Position numbers and translations under genes: made by a program. 64,000 bases of DNA from M3007 sp041392625 (GTDB taxonomy: Bacteria; Bacteroidota; Bacteroidia; Chitinophagales; Saprospiraceae), in NCBI GenBank assembly GCA_041392625.1, contig JAWKLR010000005.1, positions 62,001 through 126,000 of the forward strand. The letters are read 5' to 3'. The first letter of the stretch is position 1; every line of letters begins with the position of its first letter. The notes beneath the pieces were generated by a model. That model saw only the letters and a list, made by a program, of their open reading frames with translations, was not told where the DNA came from and did not search any database. Shown here in pieces: positions 26,286 through 35,374 of this stretch.

Positions 26286-29060
26286 TTAATCCACCATCAG
26301 TTTACTTGTTCCGAGCAATTGACCGTTGCTGCTTAGGCGCAGGAAGTACATTCCGGCGGGCAGTGTTCCACGCTCAATCCGGTATTGCGTGCCCGAGCTG
26401 ATTTCGCTTTGAACGGTGCGACCCAAGGCATCGATGAGTTCAAGTTGCCATTGAGTTCCGGCGTCCAGTCCATCAATGCGCAGAATAGCGTAATCAACAG
26501 CAGGATTTGGCGCAAGGCTCAGGTCGATGTTTGGAGCCAGCGGCGACCAGAGTCCGAGCGTCACGAAGTGATCGCCCAAACGGTGCTGCGTGGTATTGGT
26601 GTAGATCGGCTCGTTGAAGTCGAAGAAAATGGCAGCTGTGTTGAGAATGTCGGTTTCCAACGGCACATCGTCTCTGAGTGAAACTTTGAATGAAACAAAC
26701 CCCTGTGAGCCAACGAGGTTGGTGCTGCTGTCTGGCAACAGGATATTTTCAAACGTAAATTTCATTTTATTTCCATCGTAGAAATCAAACGTGTACGGGT
26801 GGCTGGATACACCTGGGCGAACAGATGTTGGATCGAGCCAGGGTGAAAGTTCATCGCGGATAACAACGAGGAATGCCGTATCGGTTCCGGTGTTTTGGAA
26901 ACGGATCAGGTATTCGATGTCGGTATTTTCTTCGATGTAGTGATCTTCACCATACCCAATTGGGAAACCTTGCTTGTCGTTAGGATCGAAGGAACCTACG
27001 TTTTCGGTACAGTCGATATCAACCCACTCATCGGTATCATCCAGGAAAAACTGATTGACATAACCGGTAGAAAACTCATCGTCTACGGTGCAGCCTTCTA
27101 CACTCAGGGCAGGCATGCTGAATCCGGGGTGGAAGGGTTCCTGCTCGGCTTCAATCCGCCAGGTTGAGCCGTTTGCTGGTGCGGTGTACACCAGGCGGTT
27201 TTCACCTACAGCAAGGGGGGCATCCTGACCGGTTGAAAGCATAACCGCATCTTCGATGATTACATAATCCAGGGTTCCGGTCATTGGAGCGGTGCCCACG
27301 TTTTTAGCATAAAACTGGAGTTCTCCATTCGAGCATTCTGCGCTCAGTTCCAGACTTGCACCCGACCACTCGGGGTCTGCTTGTGGACACGGATCGTGTG
27401 GGTAGATTACTGCTTCCGTGCAGTGTGTTACACCCATATCGGTGTCGCAGTCGATTTCTACTTTAACTCCAAAGAAACCATATTCATTTACACCAATATT
27501 GCCTAGTTCAAACCGGATTACGTTGTTGCCCAAATCGGTGTATGGGATACCCGCACCCAGGATTACCATGGCCGGGTCAAGGGTGATGTCGATGTACGCG
27601 TCGGTTGCTTCTGCGGTTCCGTTGTTGGAATAGGTAACATAGTAATTGCTTGGAGCGCAAACCCGGAGCCAGTAGGTGCCAATGTCTACACTGAGGTCCG
27701 GACAATATACATCCGCCTGCAAGGGGTGGTCCTGTACCGTAACATTGTCAGAAGTGATGTCAACTACATAGGATGCCTGACAAGGAATCCAGGGACTGTT
27801 GCTATCAAGAAGCACACTCACTGAATAGGTGCCGGCAGACAACGATATGGTGTAATGCCCTTCGGAGTCGGTATATCCAAGGAATTCATTTCCATCGCTA
27901 TCCACTGCAAGGACTTTATGATACTTCAACTTCAGATCATTGCCATTCAGCAGGCAATCGTTGTTATAATCTGCAAACACAAACCCTTCCAGGAAACCGC
28001 AGGCTTCCGGGTCGTTATCAACGAAGTAGTTGCCTGTTGCTGTACAACCGGTATTATCTGTTACCGTGACAGCATAGTTTCCAGTTGGGGGAAGGTGAAG
28101 GAGTGATTCTGTGCTTCCGGTATTCCAGATGTACGTATATGGCCACTGGCCTCCGGTAGGATTTGCACTGAGGAAAATACTGTCATTACAACCCATGTTG
28201 TAGTAGTCAAGATTGACAGAAAACGGATTGTTTGGCTGCGCGTGAATATTTCCGGAAATCGTGCAGGTACCCGTTGGGTCGGTGATAGTTACTCCGTAAA
28301 AGGCATTGTTGGTTGGAATAATAGTCTCCGTAGTTTCACCGGTCGTCCATAGGATGGTATTTCCGGGGTCATTGGTTTCTGCAATTAAAACGGGGTCTTC
28401 GCATGGACCACTCTGGAAGCCCAGGTTGAGCGTTGGGTAGTTGGCATCTCCTTGTACATAGACGGTGTCAAAGGCATAGCAGTTGTTCTCGTCTTTCGCA
28501 ACAAAGTAATAGGTGCCAGGCTCAAATGCTGTGATGGTTTCAGTTGGTGAAACGCCTCCAGGCCCGGTCCACTGAAACGTATAGTTTCCTGAGGGATTGA
28601 CCGCGGGGTTGAGCAAAACACCGTTTCCGTCGCAGGCGAGCAGGTCAGGAGTGAAGGGGTCAATGCTCGGTGGTTGAACCCAATTCAGGGTAAGTCCGCC
28701 GGCCATATCAAAGCAGGGATCGTTCATATCCACGCCTCCGTTGCCATCGTTGTTACCTACCAAAATAGCAACCTGATAGGTTCCGGGAGCAAGGCCGGAT
28801 TGCGGACTAATAAATGGGATGTCCGAAGAAAAAAGAATGTTGCCGAGCGTTGTGCTGGTTCCATCGTGTACTACATACAATTTGACGTCATCGGCATCAA
28901 CGGCTGTTCCGGAATGTTGGATGTATGCCCAGGCATTGGAGCAACTGTTTAGGGTGCTGACAGAAAATGTGCCAGCGTCGGAGGTGCATTGCGCCTCCAG
29001 GTTTTTGGAACTAAATCCCACGAGCAGAGCGAGAAGGATTAGTATGTTTTTTGCATTCAT
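26286..29060 (-). CDS. Large T9SS-secreted adhesin-like protein with Ig-like repeats
   Basis: A 924-residue protein with a signal peptide (LALLVGFSSKNLEAQ). Residues 150-350 hold repeated Ig/PKD-like strands of the form YTFQWTGPGG, TETITAFEPGTYYFVA and TGNYAVTVTDNTGCTA. Then comes an SdrD-B-like domain (GFVFADYNNDCLLNGNDL) and a long DUF11/DUF7619-type region with VGSFDPNDKQGFPIGYG and IEYLIRFQNTGTDTAF, both hallmarks of these Bacteroidota proteins. The C-terminus is a T9SS type A sorting domain (LSLAPNPAVDYAILRI ... LLGTSKLMVD). Likely a cell-surface or matrix protein; ligand unknown. Confidence 0.85.
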   Translation of the reverse strand: MNAKNILILLALLVGFSSKNLEAQCTSDAGTFSVSTLNSCSNAWAYIQHSGTAVDADDVKLYVVHDGTSTTLGNILFSSDIPFISPQSGLAPGTYQVAILVGNNDGNGGVDMNDPCFDMAGGLTLNWVQPPSIDPFTPDLLACDGNGVLLNPAVNPSGNYTFQWTGPGGVSPTETITAFEPGTYYFVAKDENNCYAFDTVYVQGDANYPTLNLGFQSGPCEDPVLIAETNDPGNTILWTTGETTETIIPTNNAFYGVTITDPTGTCTISGNIHAQPNNPFSVNLDYYNMGCNDSIFLSANPTGGQWPYTYIWNTGSTESLLHLPPTGNYAVTVTDNTGCTATGNYFVDNDPEACGFLEGFVFADYNNDCLLNGNDLKLKYHKVLAVDSDGNEFLGYTDSEGHYTISLSAGTYSVSVLLDSNSPWIPCQASYVVDITSDNVTVQDHPLQADVYCPDLSVDIGTYWLRVCAPSNYYVTYSNNGTAEATDAYIDITLDPAMVILGAGIPYTDLGNNVIRFELGNIGVNEYGFFGVKVEIDCDTDMGVTHCTEAVIYPHDPCPQADPEWSGASLELSAECSNGELQFYAKNVGTAPMTGTLDYVIIEDAVMLSTGQDAPLAVGENRLVYTAPANGSTWRIEAEQEPFHPGFSMPALSVEGCTVDDEFSTGYVNQFFLDDTDEWVDIDCTENVGSFDPNDKQGFPIGYGEDHYIEENTDIEYLIRFQNTGTDTAFLVVIRDELSPWLDPTSVRPGVSSHPYTFDFYDGNKMKFTFENILLPDSSTNLVGSQGFVSFKVSLRDDVPLETDILNTAAIFFDFNEPIYTNTTQHRLGDHFVTLGLWSPLAPNIDLSLAPNPAVDYAILRIDGLDAGTQWQLELIDALGRTVQSEISSGTQYRIERGTLPAGMYFLRLSSNGQLLGTSKLMVD

Positions 29061-29309
29061 GGCTTGTCTGTTGAAAGTTATGATATGTTAAATTTTAGTC
29101 GACCGTTCATGAGAGTCACCTCCCACAGTACAAAAGTGCAGTGCAAAATCCGGTTCAACAAAGACAAATTTTATGATAAATAGAATTTTTTATTTTGTAT
29201 TTTTAAATAAGTTATTGATAATTAGTTTTTTATAAAAAAATAAATAGAAATTTATGCAAAACTAAAACTACAATTCTCCCAAACTACACAACGCTTACTG
29301 GTACCTGTT

Positions 29310-30713
29310 ATGGAAAATACCCTTTTATGGCAGACATTGGCCCAATTTGAGCCATTGGAACTCAAGCATTTCCAGCAATGGCTGGACTCTCCTTTTTTTT
29401 GCAGAAAAACAAGTCCGGGAAAGTTGTATGCCTACCTGCGTCGCTGCCTGAAGTCAGGCAGCAAGCCCACCAAAGAAGGTGGCTGGCGTGCATTTGCTGT
29501 AAAAGGGACACCCCTGGATGTGGTTCAACTTCGACTGGTAACCAGTGAAGTCTTAGAACAGGCAGAGCAATTTCTGATTTACAGCGTGTATTTTTCACAA
29601 ACAGCCCGGCTACCCATGGCGCTTGCCAGTGCCTACCGGAAGCGTGGCCTCGAGAAACATTTTCACCGCAGCCTGAAAGAGGCACGTCAAAAATGGGATG
29701 AACAAGCCTACCGACACAGCGAGTACTACGAGGCCCAGGCTGAAATTGAATACGAACAATACCAATACCAAAGTGCGAACAACCGGACAGAGGAGTTGAA
29801 CCTGCAGGTATTGTTGGATCATACAGACATCGCCATCCTTTCCCGCAAACTTCGGCAGGCCTGTTTTGCCCTGACCCACCAGGCGGTGTACAAAACCGAA
29901 TACGACCTGGGATTGGTAGGGCCCGTGATCGACTACCTCGAACAAAAAAAGGAATTGCTGGAGTACGCAGTACTGGCACTGTATTACCAATGCTATCGGT
30001 TCCTCACCGAGCCGGCAAACGAAGCCCATTTTTATCAATTCAAAAACCTGCTTCTGCAAAAAGCGGGGCAACTTCCTCCGGATGAACAACGGGACCTCCA
30101 CTTGCTGGCTATCAATTATTGTATAAAAAAAATCAACCAGCTCCAGACCGTTTATTTCCGGGAATCACTGGATCTGTACCAGTCGGCCCTGGAACGCGAA
30201 CTGCTTTTTGAAAATGGAAACCTGTCGCCTTTTGCCTTCAACAACATCGTGGCCATCGCATTGAAAGTTGGCGATATCGATTGGGCCGAAACGTTTATCC
30301 ACGCATATGCTGATCGCCTGGAGAAAAAACACCGGGCCGCCAACCTCCAACTCAATCTGGCCCGCGTAGCCTACGTTCGAAAAGATTTCCGTCAGGCTCT
30401 GCTCAACCTGCAGGAAGCCGATTACAAAGACCGTATCAACAACCTGATCGCCAAGACGCTCCAAATGAAAATTTTCTTCGAAACCGAAGAATACGACCTG
30501 CTGGAAGCCCACCTCCAAAGCATGCAAACCTACATCCGCCGGCAACGCGTAATCGGATACCACAAAACCAATTTTCTCAACATTATTCGTTTTACCAAAA
30601 AATTGACTCACCTGACCCCCGGCAACCGGAAGGAGCACCTCGAATTGCAGTCAAAAATTGAAGCCACCCAGCCGCTTACTGAAAAAGAATGGCTGCTGGA
30701 AATGCTGGGTTGA
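29310..30713 (+). CDS. Conserved all-helical protein, TPR-like, unknown function
   Basis: A 467-residue protein without signal peptide or membrane segment. It opens with an N-terminal motif (LLWQTLAQFEPLELKHFQQW LDSPFF in two adjoining pieces) and is otherwise strongly helical, with TPR-like pairs such as NLQLNLARVAYVRKDFRQAL. Basic and aromatic residues are abundant. I recognise the general type from Saprospiria genomes but know no function. It stands alone: the upstream 249 bp (29061-29309) is AT-rich and shared divergently with the large T9SS protein. Confidence 0.6.
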   Translation: MENTLLWQTLAQFEPLELKHFQQWLDSPFFCRKTSPGKLYAYLRRCLKSGSKPTKEGGWRAFAVKGTPLDVVQLRLVTSEVLEQAEQFLIYSVYFSQTARLPMALASAYRKRGLEKHFHRSLKEARQKWDEQAYRHSEYYEAQAEIEYEQYQYQSANNRTEELNLQVLLDHTDIAILSRKLRQACFALTHQAVYKTEYDLGLVGPVIDYLEQKKELLEYAVLALYYQCYRFLTEPANEAHFYQFKNLLLQKAGQLPPDEQRDLHLLAINYCIKKINQLQTVYFRESLDLYQSALERELLFENGNLSPFAFNNIVAIALKVGDIDWAETFIHAYADRLEKKHRAANLQLNLARVAYVRKDFRQALLNLQEADYKDRINNLIAKTLQMKIFFETEEYDLLEAHLQSMQTYIRRQRVIGYHKTNFLNIIRFTKKLTHLTPGNRKEHLELQSKIEATQPLTEKEWLLEMLG

Positions 30714-30745
30714 ACAGCATAATTGAAAAAAGATTCGGGAGCTAC

Positions 30746-30791
30746 TTGCGCGATATTTGAAAAGCCAGTACATTTGTGAGTGATTACTCAC
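30746..30791 (+). promoter_or_regulatory. Autoregulated promoter and TetR operator
   Basis: TTG at 30746-30748, a 20-nt spacer and TACATTTG at 30769-30776 form a Bacteroidota promoter. The palindrome GTGAGT-GATT-ACTCAC (30776-30791) overlaps the last base of the -7 box and ends 4 nt before the tetR start. A repressor bound there would block initiation, the classical TetR autoregulation geometry. Confidence 0.7.
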
Positions 30792-30795
30792 TTAT

Positions 30796-31314
30796 ATGAC
30801 TGAAAAACAAAAAAATATACTGGAAGCAGCACTGTTCCTTTTTGCTAAAGAGGGATATGCATCTACGTCTACCAGCAAAATTGCAAAACTGGCAGGGGTA
30901 TCGGAAGGGTTGATTTTTCGACATTTTGAAAACAAACAGGGCCTTCTGGATGCGCTCATGCGAGAAGCAGAGCGACGCCTGAATGAATTGTTTGTTCCGA
31001 TTCTATTGCTTGAAGACCCCAAGCAGATAATCACGGATACCTTGTCTTTGCCGTTTCAGGTAGCCGAATCGGATTACGATTTCTGGCGCTTGCAATACAT
31101 TTTGAAATGGGAGGTCGCTTACTCAAATCCGGATAAAATGAAACCCATACTGGACAAACTCAGTGCAGCCTTTTCGGCCCTGGGGTTTGCGCATCCGGAG
31201 CAGGAGGCCTTTATGTTGGTTCAGGTATTAGACTCCACTGCCATTGCTTTGATCCGGAATGAAATCCAGGATAAAGCCGCTTACAAAACATTTTTACTTT
31301 CTAAATACAATTAA
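30796..31314 (+). CDS. TetR/AcrR family transcriptional regulator
   Basis: A 172-residue regulator with an N-terminal TetR helix-turn-helix (ALFLFAKEGYASTSTSKIAK ending with GVSEGLIFRHFENKQGLL). The C-terminal ligand-binding domain is helical and divergent, so the inducer cannot be named. The gene is 5 nt upstream of an SDR oxidoreductase, forming an operon behind a palindromic operator that overlaps the promoter. The likely effector is a metabolite of the SDR enzyme or a related small molecule, which is inference from the operon layout. Confidence 0.9.
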   Translation: MTEKQKNILEAALFLFAKEGYASTSTSKIAKLAGVSEGLIFRHFENKQGLLDALMREAERRLNELFVPILLLEDPKQIITDTLSLPFQVAESDYDFWRLQYILKWEVAYSNPDKMKPILDKLSAAFSALGFAHPEQEAFMLVQVLDSTAIALIRNEIQDKAAYKTFLLSKYN

Positions 31315-31319
31315 AAACC

Positions 31320-32147
31320 ATGAAAAATAATCAGGTAATTCTCATCACAGGCGCCTCCTCAGGTATGGGTAAGGCTGCTGCACTGCAGTTTATCCAGGAT
31401 GGACATACCGTTTACGGTGCAGCGCGCCGGATCGATAAAATGAGTGAATTGGTGGAGGCCGGTGGCCACGCGCTCGCCCTGGATGTGACAAATAAAGAAC
31501 AAGTAGCTGCTGGGGTAAAGCAAATTATGGATGAGCAGGGCCGCATTGATGTATTGATCAACAATGCCGGTTTTGGACTTTACGGAGCAGTTGAGGATGT
31601 GCCAATGGATGCGGCGCGTTACCAGTTTGAAGTCAACCTATTCGGGCTGGCGCAAATCACACAGGAGGTGCTTCCGCACATGCGAAAAGCAGGGCAGGGA
31701 AAAATCCTGAACGTTTCTTCCATGGGTGGGAAAGTGTACACTCCGCTGGGCTCCTGGTATCATGCCACAAAACATGCCCTCGAAGGATGGAGCGATTGCC
31801 TGCGTTTGGAATTGGCTCCCCACGGAATTGATGTGGTGATCATTGAGCCTGGCTTGATTGCTACGGAGTTTGGTGATGTAATGCACGAGCCAATGATGAA
31901 ATACTCCGGCGAAGGCCCATACAGTGGTTTGGCCCACGCCATTGCCAAGAGTACTGCAGCGATGTATGAAAAACCGAATGCGGCCTCACCTTCTTCGGTG
32001 ATTGTTCAACTGATGTCTGCGGCAATTCAATCGAGCAAACCCAAAACCCGGTATGCCGGGGGCAAATATGCAAAGCCCATGATGTTCATCCGGAAGTATT
32101 TAGGTGACCGGATATTTGATCGGATAATTATGTCGCAAGTCAAATAA
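31320..32147 (+). CDS. Short-chain dehydrogenase/reductase (SDR)
   Basis: A classical SDR of 275 residues with the cofactor motif TGASSGMG near the N-terminus, the NAG motif (LINNAGFGLYG), a catalytic Ser in NVSSMGG and the active-site Y147xxxK151 (WYHATKH). Oxidation or reduction of a small hydroxyl or keto compound with NAD(P)H is expected; the substrate is unknown. It is co-transcribed with the TetR regulator and ends at a strong terminator that also reaches into the stop codon of the convergent kinase gene. Confidence 0.92.
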   Translation: MKNNQVILITGASSGMGKAAALQFIQDGHTVYGAARRIDKMSELVEAGGHALALDVTNKEQVAAGVKQIMDEQGRIDVLINNAGFGLYGAVEDVPMDAARYQFEVNLFGLAQITQEVLPHMRKAGQGKILNVSSMGGKVYTPLGSWYHATKHALEGWSDCLRLELAPHGIDVVIIEPGLIATEFGDVMHEPMMKYSGEGPYSGLAHAIAKSTAAMYEKPNAASPSSVIVQLMSAAIQSSKPKTRYAGGKYAKPMMFIRKYLGDRIFDRIIMSQVK

Positions 32148-32155
32148 ACTCAAGG

Positions 32156-32186
32156 TAGCGCCTGTTCAACAGGCGCTATTTTTTTT
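32156..32186 (+). terminator. Intrinsic terminator of the tetR-SDR operon
   Basis: TAGCGCCTGTT-C-AACAGGCGCTA (32156-32178), 11-bp perfect arms, then eight T residues. The right arm covers the stop codon of the convergent kinase gene (CTA at 32176-32178 on the plus strand). Confidence 0.9.
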
Positions 32187-35100
32187 GATAGGCCCCGGGC
32201 GTTTCGCCGAATTGTTCCTTAAAGCATTTTACAAAATAGGCCACGCTGTTGAACCCGCACTGGAAGGAAACCTCTGAAACATTGGCTTCGCCTTTTTCCA
32301 GCAACGCGAGCGCGTGCTTGAGGCGAACAGTCAGAATAAACTTATTGGCAGAAAGATTGGTGAGGGCCTTGAGTTTCCGGTTCAACTGCGATTGGCTCAT
32401 GCCAATTTCTTTAGCCAGGAGCTCCACTCCGAGCTGCCCGTTGTCTATATTTTCTTCCACAACCTGATAGACTTTATCAAAAAACGCCTGATCCACATTG
32501 CCAAGACCAGCCGGTTTGGTTCGCAGGGCTTTTGAGGAAGAAAAATGCTTGCGCAACAGGCTTCTGTTTTCAATCAGTTTGTGGACCCGGATCAGCAGCT
32601 CCTCCGTATCAAATGGTTTGAGGAGGAACGCATCCGCTCCGGTTTGCAAGCCTTTTAGTTTGGCTTCTTGCTCCGACTTTGCAGTGAGCATGATGACGGG
32701 AATGTGGCTGGTTAATTCGTTGGTCTTGAGCGCTTCGCAAAACTGATATCCGTCCATGAGCGGCATGGCAATATCCGTAATGATGAGGTCGGGTATAAGT
32801 TCCATGCTTTTTTCCAAACCTGCTTTCCCGTTTTCTACCCAACTGCATTCATAGCCGTCATGAAGGCAGCTGGTAAGAAAACGGGCTACATCCTCGTTAT
32901 CTTCCACGACTAAAACCTGCGGTTTGCTCGCATTGAGTTCGAGTACTGCGCCAGATGAACCCGCATTCCCTGGGTGTGCCTCCAGGATATCGGCTGAGCT
33001 CTTTGCTTCGTGCTGAATGGGAAGTAAAATACTGAATACAGAGCCTTGTCCAGGGGAGCTTTCTACAGAAATATTTCCCGAAAGCAGGTTGACAATTTCC
33101 TTACAGAGCGCAAGTCCAATCCCGGTACCACCGCTTGGAGTTCCCGCATCTTTTACCTGATAATAGCGATCAAAAATCAATGGGAGTTGATCCGCAGGAA
33201 TTCCCGTACCGGTATCTGTTACCTGTATGGCCAACTTGGCCTGACCAGATATATCATTTCTTTGCTCAATCTGCAACGCAATGTGCCCGTTTTCCGGCGT
33301 GTGTTTTATGGCATTTGAAATCAAGTTGGTCACGAGTTGTTTGATCAGATCAGGATCATAATCCATATAGATTTCCGACTCGGAACCTTCGACATCAAAC
33401 CGGATATTTTTTTCCTCAAAAAGCGATTGAAAACTTTCTCCGAGGTAGTGCAGGTATGGAACAATATCTGCGTGTTGGTTGTGTGCCTGCGCGAGCTGTT
33501 CTTCCAATTTGGAGAGGTCCAATATTTTGTTGATCAGGTCCAGCAGGTTGTCGCCATTGCGTTTTAAGACCTGGAGTTTTGAGGCGATCCCGGAATCTGT
33601 TTGCAGGGCATTTGCAATGCTGTTTTCTTTTTCCAGTTGTTGGATGGTCCCCTTAATGACGGTAAGTGGCGTTTTGAATTCGTGTGTGATATTGGCGTAC
33701 AGCCGGTCTCGAAATTCCGCATGTGCTTTGAGCATTGCATTGCGCTCCTCCAGGTGTTCGTTGTTTTTTTGCTCCTGAAGAATGACCTCTTTTTGTGTGT
33801 GCACCAGTTTGTTTCGAAAATACAGAATAAGGGATAGCAGCAGGGTGAGCAAAATGGCTGACAAAGCCAGGATGTTTCTGCTTCTGGTTTTTTGTCGTAC
33901 GGATTGGTTCAGGAGTTCCATCTTGTTTTTTTGCTCCTCATCCAATTCGCTTTCCAGGTAGGCAAACTGGTCCAGATTCAATTGCGCATCCAGACTGTCC
34001 TTAATATGGTAATACGGTTTGGCAATAGCCATATAGTTGGCCGCGTCCTTGCTTTGATCATAAATTTTTAACAAGGCCATCCGGGCTTTCTGCAAGTCCT
34101 CCAGGCTGTTGCGCTCTTCAGCAAAAGCCTTTAATGCCAGGGCATATTCCCGGGCTTTTGATGGGTTTCCGGATGCGATATGCAGGTCGGTAAGCACACT
34201 TGCCAGAAAGGGAAAGTCAAATGAAGGGCTCTCCTGTGCAGCAGCATACAAGGGGGTGATCAGGTCAATTGCTTCCTGATATTTTCCCTCCGCGTGTAAG
34301 AGTCGGGCTTTACTCTCCGTAAACATGTTGTGAAATCGGGTGTAGTTTGTTTCGCTGGCAATCCGAAGTCCCTCCTGAATGTATTTTTCCTTTTCTTCCG
34401 CAGAAATGGTACTGCAATTGACGAGGTTGAATAAGCTGAATAATTGTCCCCGCTGATCGCCGATTTCTTTTTTTAGTTCCAGGGCTTTATTGAAATACTG
34501 AGACGCGATCGCATCCATTTTAATGAGCTGATACTGCCCCCCGATGTTGTTTGCAATAATGGCCTGCGAGTTTTTCTCGCCCACGGCTTCGGCCTCCCGC
34601 ATAGCCTCATCCAGGTATTTGATTGCCTGATTGAAGTTTTTTTGCTGAGAATAAATCCGGCCAATGTTGTTGAGTGTTCCAAACCGATCTTCCGGAGGAT
34701 TAATTAGCAGGACTTTTTGATTGTAGTGCATGGCCGAGTCCAGGGAGCCACTGCGTTCGAAAAACATGGCAATATTATTCAGTGCAGCAGCTTCAAATTT
34801 CTTGCTTTGATTTTTTTGAGCGAGCACCAACAGCCGTTCGTTGCAAATGCGCATGGAATCAAAAGCCTCTAATTTGTTGAATACCGCCCCTTGATCCCGC
34901 AGGCTTTTCATCAAACTTTCTGAACTTCCGGTCTTGAGGGCAATTTCTTCTGCTTCCCTGGCAGTCGCCATGGCTTTTTCTAAATTCGTCTGAAAATACA
35001 AGCCATAAAGCGCTTCCAGATGGGGTAGGCGGGCGACTCCTTCAGACTGCTCAATACGTTTTTCCAGAACTTCTATTTGTTGTTGAATGGTATCCGGAGT

Positions 35101-35205
35101 TGTTTGTGCAGGGGACTGTTTTGCCGGAAAGCAAGACAAAAGAAATACTCCGAACCAACTCAGTAGTTGTTTAAATCGCATCCGTAACAGGGTTTGTATT
35201 TCCAA
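32176..35205 (-). CDS. Hybrid two-component system: TPR sensor, histidine kinase, receiver and AraC output
   Basis: One 1009-residue polypeptide carries the whole pathway. After a signal-like N-terminus come about seven TPR repeats (GTLNNIGRIYSQQKNFNQAI), a transmembrane helix (LALSAILLTLLLSLILYF), a coiled linker, HisKA with His508 in ITHEFKTPLTVIKG, an HATPase domain (NLISNAIKHTPENG, GGTGIGLALCKEIV), a receiver domain (VLVVEDNEDVARF, Asp811 in DLIITDIAMPLMDG) and a C-terminal AraC helix-turn-helix (LLAKEIGMSQSQLNRKL). The sensor is periplasmic TPR rather than the two-component-regulator propeller of polysaccharide systems. ATG 35181 is an alternative start. The signal is unknown. Confidence 0.93.
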   Translation of the reverse strand: MEIQTLLRMRFKQLLSWFGVFLLSCFPAKQSPAQTTPDTIQQQIEVLEKRIEQSEGVARLPHLEALYGLYFQTNLEKAMATAREAEEIALKTGSSESLMKSLRDQGAVFNKLEAFDSMRICNERLLVLAQKNQSKKFEAAALNNIAMFFERSGSLDSAMHYNQKVLLINPPEDRFGTLNNIGRIYSQQKNFNQAIKYLDEAMREAEAVGEKNSQAIIANNIGGQYQLIKMDAIASQYFNKALELKKEIGDQRGQLFSLFNLVNCSTISAEEKEKYIQEGLRIASETNYTRFHNMFTESKARLLHAEGKYQEAIDLITPLYAAAQESPSFDFPFLASVLTDLHIASGNPSKAREYALALKAFAEERNSLEDLQKARMALLKIYDQSKDAANYMAIAKPYYHIKDSLDAQLNLDQFAYLESELDEEQKNKMELLNQSVRQKTRSRNILALSAILLTLLLSLILYFRNKLVHTQKEVILQEQKNNEHLEERNAMLKAHAEFRDRLYANITHEFKTPLTVIKGTIQQLEKENSIANALQTDSGIASKLQVLKRNGDNLLDLINKILDLSKLEEQLAQAHNQHADIVPYLHYLGESFQSLFEEKNIRFDVEGSESEIYMDYDPDLIKQLVTNLISNAIKHTPENGHIALQIEQRNDISGQAKLAIQVTDTGTGIPADQLPLIFDRYYQVKDAGTPSGGTGIGLALCKEIVNLLSGNISVESSPGQGSVFSILLPIQHEAKSSADILEAHPGNAGSSGAVLELNASKPQVLVVEDNEDVARFLTSCLHDGYECSWVENGKAGLEKSMELIPDLIITDIAMPLMDGYQFCEALKTNELTSHIPVIMLTAKSEQEAKLKGLQTGADAFLLKPFDTEELLIRVHKLIENRSLLRKHFSSSKALRTKPAGLGNVDQAFFDKVYQVVEENIDNGQLGVELLAKEIGMSQSQLNRKLKALTNLSANKFILTVRLKHALALLEKGEANVSEVSFQCGFNSVAYFVKCFKEQFGETPGAYQKK

Positions 35206-35309
35206 ATCGGAATGAGCGCATACTTGTATGTGAACTAAATATACACGATTTTCGGAAATGGCTGTACATCCAAATTGTTATCCGATTGCTCGAAGCACTA
35301 AAACCAACT

Positions 35310-35351
35310 AAAAACCCCGAATTCTTGAACGTTCAAAAATTCGGGGTTTTT
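35310..35351. terminator. Terminator downstream of the first cohesin-like gene
   Basis: AAAAACCCCGAAT pairs with ATTCGGGGTTTTT (35310-35322 and 35339-35351) around a loop containing TTGAACGTTCAA. It follows the minus-strand cohesin-like gene and precedes the kinase gene. Confidence 0.8.
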
Positions 35352-35374
35352 AGTATTAAATTATGTGGTACACC

